NCBI GenBank assembly: GCA_030674155.1 | Contig: CM060325.1 | Coordinates: 17,325,267-17,335,863, forward strand | Origin: Stramonita haemastoma | Taxonomy: Eukaryota > Mollusca > Gastropoda > Neogastropoda > Muricidae | Length of the DNA stretch: 10,597 nucleotides | Reading direction: 5' to 3' | In this document: one piece after another, positions 8,545-10,597 of the stretch | How the letters are laid out: every line of letters begins with the position of its first letter | How positions within the stretch are numbered: position 1 is the stretch's first letter | The notes under the pieces: generated by a model | Seen by the model: the letters and a program-made list of their open reading frames with translations, nothing else | What the model was told of the DNA's origin: nothing | Database searches by the model: none | Made by a program: the position numbers and the translations under genes

Positions 8545-8730
8545 TTAATTAAGAACCCGAATCTCCGCAAATGAAAGGAAGGACATAAAATGGTAGAACC
8601 CTTCCATTGCTAAATGCATGAAGATAGCTGTGATCAGTTCATCAAACTTGGAAACATCTACATATACAGATGCTGCAATGTATGTGTCTATTTCAATCGT
8701 TTCAAAAGAAGAATTAATTATGCCTTTTCT
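8545..8730 (-). other. Open 61-codon run with protein-like composition, unidentified
   Basis: From after a TAA at 8731-8733 to a TAA at 8545-8547 the minus strand is open for 61 codons. The middle translates as VYVDVSKFDELITAIFM followed by HLAMEGFYHFMSF, with balanced composition and a plausible amphipathic helix, unlike other frames here. The first Met is at residue 38, so an independent small gene is unlikely. An exon or a relic of a coding repeat is possible. A weak acceptor (TTCTTCTTTT then ATAG, near 8690-8715) lies inside the run. No family is recognised, and 61 open codons can occur by chance. Confidence 0.25.
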
Positions 8731-8766
8731 TTATTCCTCAGCTAGAGCCCCGAGGCCCACGTGCTA

Positions 8767-8798
8767 CCGTTAAGCACCTGACAAGTCAGGCCCAGTGC
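8767..8798 (+). repeat. Dispersed repeat R3, plus copy
   Basis: CCGTTAAGCACCTGACAAGT followed by CAGGCCCAGTGC matches the minus-strand copy at 7597-7628 at 28/32 positions. The two copies are inverted and 1.1 kb apart, on either side of the S2 SINE at 8270-8530. Confidence 0.75.
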
Positions 8799-8945
8799 AT
8801 CCGAATTCAGCGTGGGAGAGAATTGTTATCTTTCTAGTCTTTCTGGGAGAAAAAGGGCAGAAGAATGAAGGCAGAAGAGACATTAAAAATGTGGTGACAG
8901 GAAGAAAATGAACAAAGCTTCTTCAAAGAGTAGGATAGAAAAGAG

Positions 8946-9018
8946 AGAATTTTTAGCACAGAATTTCCAGCTGGTGGGGAGACTTTTCATACTGGCAGGC
9001 CCCGGCATCCCCACAGGG
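8946..9018 (-). mobile_element. 3' tail fragment of SINE family S2, minus strand
   Basis: TAGCACAGAATTTCCA (8954-8969), GGTGGGGA, ATACTGGCAGGCCCC and GGCATCCCCAC match the tail segments at 7166-7240 and 8271-8345. The head and B box are not found to its right (9019-9112), so this is a 3' fragment or a heavily diverged copy. Confidence 0.65.
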
Positions 9019-9112
9019 TGTTCCTGGTGACTAGGAATGGCGTGAGTTGTGAGCACTGGGTCTGTGGTACACTGCTGGCTTTGAGGGAAAACATCCACAC
9101 AGGGACACATGA

Positions 9113-9242
9113 CGGATGCTATCGGCGAGTGGTTAAGACCGTTCGACTTCAATCCCATGGGTCCATAGTCGTGGGTTCGAATCTCGGTGGCGGCGTCTGG
9201 TGAAGTAAGGGTGGGGATGTTTGCTTATGATCTCCCAGGTCA
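9113..9242 (+). mobile_element. 5' part of a third SINE with tRNA-Ser-like head (family S3)
   Basis: A box TCGGCGAGTGG (9122-9132) and B box GGTTCGAATC (9174-9183) are both close to the pol III consensus, and the GAGTGGTTAAG context plus spacing recall tRNA-Ser. The T-stem and acceptor halves pair poorly, so this is not a functional tRNA. The sequence continues past the tRNA part with GGGTGGGGATG and GATCTCCCAGGTCA, which I associate with a gastropod SINE body, and stops resembling it near 9242. It is therefore a 3'-truncated SINE rather than a tRNA gene. Confidence 0.7.
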
Positions 9243-9590
9243 CTTTGGTATAAACAGAATTTAATTCAAAGAGAATCATACATATAGACACTTAATAATA
9301 GAGCAACAAACATCCCAAAAGCTTATGATGTGCTCAACAACAATGACAAGTTTAGTTTGCCATTTGGCAGCTTGTAGGCTCAGTTTGTTCAAACTGCAAA
9401 TGTGGATTTTTTAAAACACCTTGTGAACAATTATATCAGTTTTAATCATCCCTTCAAAAGTCACTGCACTGGTCAATTTTAAGCGCAGACCTTTGTCTAT
9501 AATATATTAAATACACAGATGACGGCCAAGTTGCGGGCTATGGCGCCGGCGTCTGGCAGCCATTGATGTCTGCAGCACTCAGGGGCTTTC
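9243..9590. other. Unique stretch, no gene seen
   Basis: AT-rich DNA to about 9515, then a short GC-rich stretch (9520-9590, including GGCGCCGGCG at 9543-9552). On the minus strand the GC-rich part stays open for about 35 codons (LKKAPECCRHQWLPDAGAIA within it), too short to call. Confidence 0.45.
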
Positions 9591-9800
9591 TTCAGCTGGC
9601 ACAGTCAGGGTCTTCAGCTGGCACAGTCAGGGTCTTCAGCTGGCACAGTCAGGGTCTTCAGCTGGCACAGCCAGGGTCTTCAGCTGGCAGTCAGGGTCTT
9701 CAGCTGGCACAGTCAGGTTCTTCAGCTGGCACAGTCAGGTTCTTCAGCTGCCACAGTCAGGTTCTTCAGCTGGCACAGTCAGGATCTTCAAGCTGAGGGG
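9591..9800 (+). repeat. 22-bp minisatellite with an E-box in every unit
   Basis: There are nine full units starting at 9591, 9613, 9635, 9657, 9679, 9699, 9721, 9743 and 9765, plus a broken tenth. Each is 22 bp except the fifth (20 bp, a 2-bp loss). The core is TTCAGCTGGCACAGTC, followed by AGGGTC in the left half and AGGTTC in units six to eight. Because 22 is not a multiple of 3, the plus-strand frame cycles through three peptide versions (QLAQSGSSAG, TVRVFSWHSQ), so it is probably not coding. The CAGCTG palindrome is kept in all nine. Confidence 0.95.
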
Positions 9801-9823
9801 GAGGCCTCCAAGCGCCAGAGGGG

Positions 9824-9868
9824 TCAGGTCTGACTGAAGTCGTTGCTGTACAGCTTGCCCAGAGCCAT
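9824..9868 (-). other. Possible C-terminal exon fragment
   Basis: On the minus strand a 14-residue frame, MALGKLYSNDFSQT, ends at a TGA (9824-9826). It uses codons ending mostly in C or G, and has an AG four to five bases upstream of the ATG (GTGACAG then GGCATG) preceded by a GT-rich tract. It could be a last exon whose 3' UTR would run into the minisatellite. The stretch is far too short to identify and may be chance. Confidence 0.15.
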
Positions 9869-9898
9869 GCCCTGTCACGTCCCCTGGGTGAACCCTGA

Positions 9899-9915
9899 CC
9901 ACACACACACACACA
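9899..9915. repeat. Short (CA) repeat
   Basis: Eight and a half CA units. It is short enough to be background, but is noted because it sits just upstream (minus strand) of the possible exon at 9824-9868. Confidence 0.7.
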
Positions 9916-10033
9916 AAGCAAAGCCAAGTTCAGGAGGATTATATTTCTTTCGTTTCACTAAGGGTTGGGGGTGGGGGGGTCTAGAGGTCAAACTCAAATT
10001 TACACAGTGAAAAGTTACAAGTCTGACCCCTGT

Positions 10034-10058
10034 TTGAACCCAAATTAAGTGGGTTCAA
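10034..10058. repeat. Perfect 9-bp inverted repeat
   Basis: Arms TTGAACCCA (10034-10042) and TGGGTTCAA (10050-10058) are separated by AATTAAG. The right arm contains GGTTCAA, a partial pol III B-box motif, and adjoins the SINE head that follows. Confidence 0.7.
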
Positions 10059-10415
10059 TTAAATTCACATACCTAACAAGTAAACTGCGAGGTTCTGGGT
10101 TCGATTCCTGGTCTTGCTCTTTCTTCTCACTTTGACGTGATGGTAAAAATCAAACTCAATATCAAGTCTTTCGGAGGAGACTCTAAACCAAGTCGGCCCC
10201 GTGTGCTTACAGACTTGTGCCACCCAGAAAGAATCCACGACAGTTAAAGAATCGGAAAGAGTAGGGAGGTACTTCCTGACTGTCCTGGCAAAATTGGTAG
10301 ATTCAATTCCCAACTACATCCCTGATGATGAAATGCGGCTACTTTAATGGTGAGGGAAAATGGTCGCATACACAAAAGTGTCACTATTGAACCTCAGAGC
10401 TCAAGCTGAGGAATG
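10045..10415 (+). mobile_element. tRNA-derived SINE, family S2-like, plus strand
   Basis: The B box GGTTCGATTCC is at 10098-10108. The head and first ~100 bases align with the minus-strand SINE at 8270-8530. The next block, GTCTTTCGGAGGAGAC with TAAAC (10166-10188), matches the S1 central block at 6218-6240 at 19/23 positions. GAATCCACG (10231) and CCTGGCAAAATT (10284) parallel AACCCACGG and CCTGGCAAAATT of S1, in the same order. The 3' part (TGCGGCTACTTTAATGGTGA, then GGAAAATGGTCGCATAC) is unlike S1. No A box is clear. A CCTCAG/CTGAGG hairpin lies at 10391-10410. Confidence 0.72.
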
Positions 10416-10448
10416 TATGTATTTATCTATTTTATTATTTATTTATTT

Positions 10449-10540
10449 TATTCTTTTCTATCGAGGATAATGGAATAAGCATTCGTGTGCTTTTCTACAT
10501 CCAGTCCCCGTGTGTATACAGATTTGTAAATCTTATCTGT
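10449..10540 (+). repeat. Dispersed repeat R1, copy B
   Basis: Matches 719-812 in the same orientation (TCGAGGATAATGGAATA at 10461-10477, CATTCGTGT at 10480-10488, CCCCGTGTGTAT at 10506-10517, TTTGTAAA following). It lies just beyond a TTTATT-rich tract at the end of the S2-like SINE and could be the end of a larger composite element. The window ends at 10597 with nothing further recognised. Confidence 0.85.
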
Positions 10541-10597
10541 TCCCACCGGCACACAATGGCCTACTCTTACGAAAAGAATGGGGAAAGAGTGCAGCTA

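Noticed and set aside
9113..9200. Functional tRNA-Ser gene
   Set aside because: A and B boxes are good, but the T-stem has a mismatch and wobble pairs and the acceptor halves do not pair; the SINE body continues downstream.
9563..9796. 77-codon plus-strand frame over the minisatellite
   Set aside because: The 22-bp unit cycles through three frames, and the peptide periodicity is a by-product of the DNA repeat; no upstream coding context.

Overview
This window looks like non-coding, repeat-dominated DNA from an animal nuclear genome, most probably a marine mollusc and by impression a gastropod. The reasons are very long dinucleotide and tetranucleotide arrays (TC, TGTC, CA, TA, CACG), several tRNA-derived SINEs whose body sequence resembles SINEs I associate with gastropod genomes, AT-rich intergenic DNA, and a 100-N assembly gap. 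Nothing looks bacterial or viral. No open reading frame of convincing length and composition was found; the longest frames (up to 330 codons) are translations of simple repeats.

Left third (1-2997): a pyrimidine-rich stretch with a C25 run, then four large microsatellite blocks. Two of them, 1328-1822 (TGTC/TC then CA) and 2141-2333 (GT then GA), are mirror images. They are bracketed by a 50-bp inverted repeat (1271-1320 and 2350-2399, 45/50 identical), so about 1.1 kb has the plan of an imperfect fold-back. Its centre carries a strong G-quadruplex motif. A gap of exactly 100 N follows at 2998-3097.

Middle (3098-5570): a low-complexity region with one core-promoter-like arrangement (inverted CCAAT plus TATA, 3523-3579). 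Next is a ~1 kb almost strictly alternating purine-pyrimidine array (3889-4883) with a hidden higher-order repeat of roughly 200-240 bp, then perfect (TG)39 and (TA) arrays, and a fragment resembling the 3' tail of a non-LTR retrotransposon.

Right half (5570-10597): a SINE landscape. A nearly full-length tRNA-derived SINE lies at 6076-6486 (+), with a diverged relative at 7715-7850 (-). A second family is seen at 8270-8530 (-), 10045-10415 (+), as an internally deleted copy at 7166-7320 (-) and as a tail fragment at 8946-9018 (-). A third, tRNA-Ser-like SINE head lies at 9113-9242 (+). The first family and the 10045-10415 copy share a central block. Two other dispersed repeats were found by internal comparison (719-812 with 10449-10540; 7597-7628 with 8767-8798). 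A 22-bp minisatellite at 9591-9786 carries one CAGCTG E-box per unit.

Two short minus-strand stretches (8545-8730 and 9824-9868) have protein-like translations and are the only places where I would look for an exon. The interest lies in repeat architecture and SINE modularity, not in a gene system.
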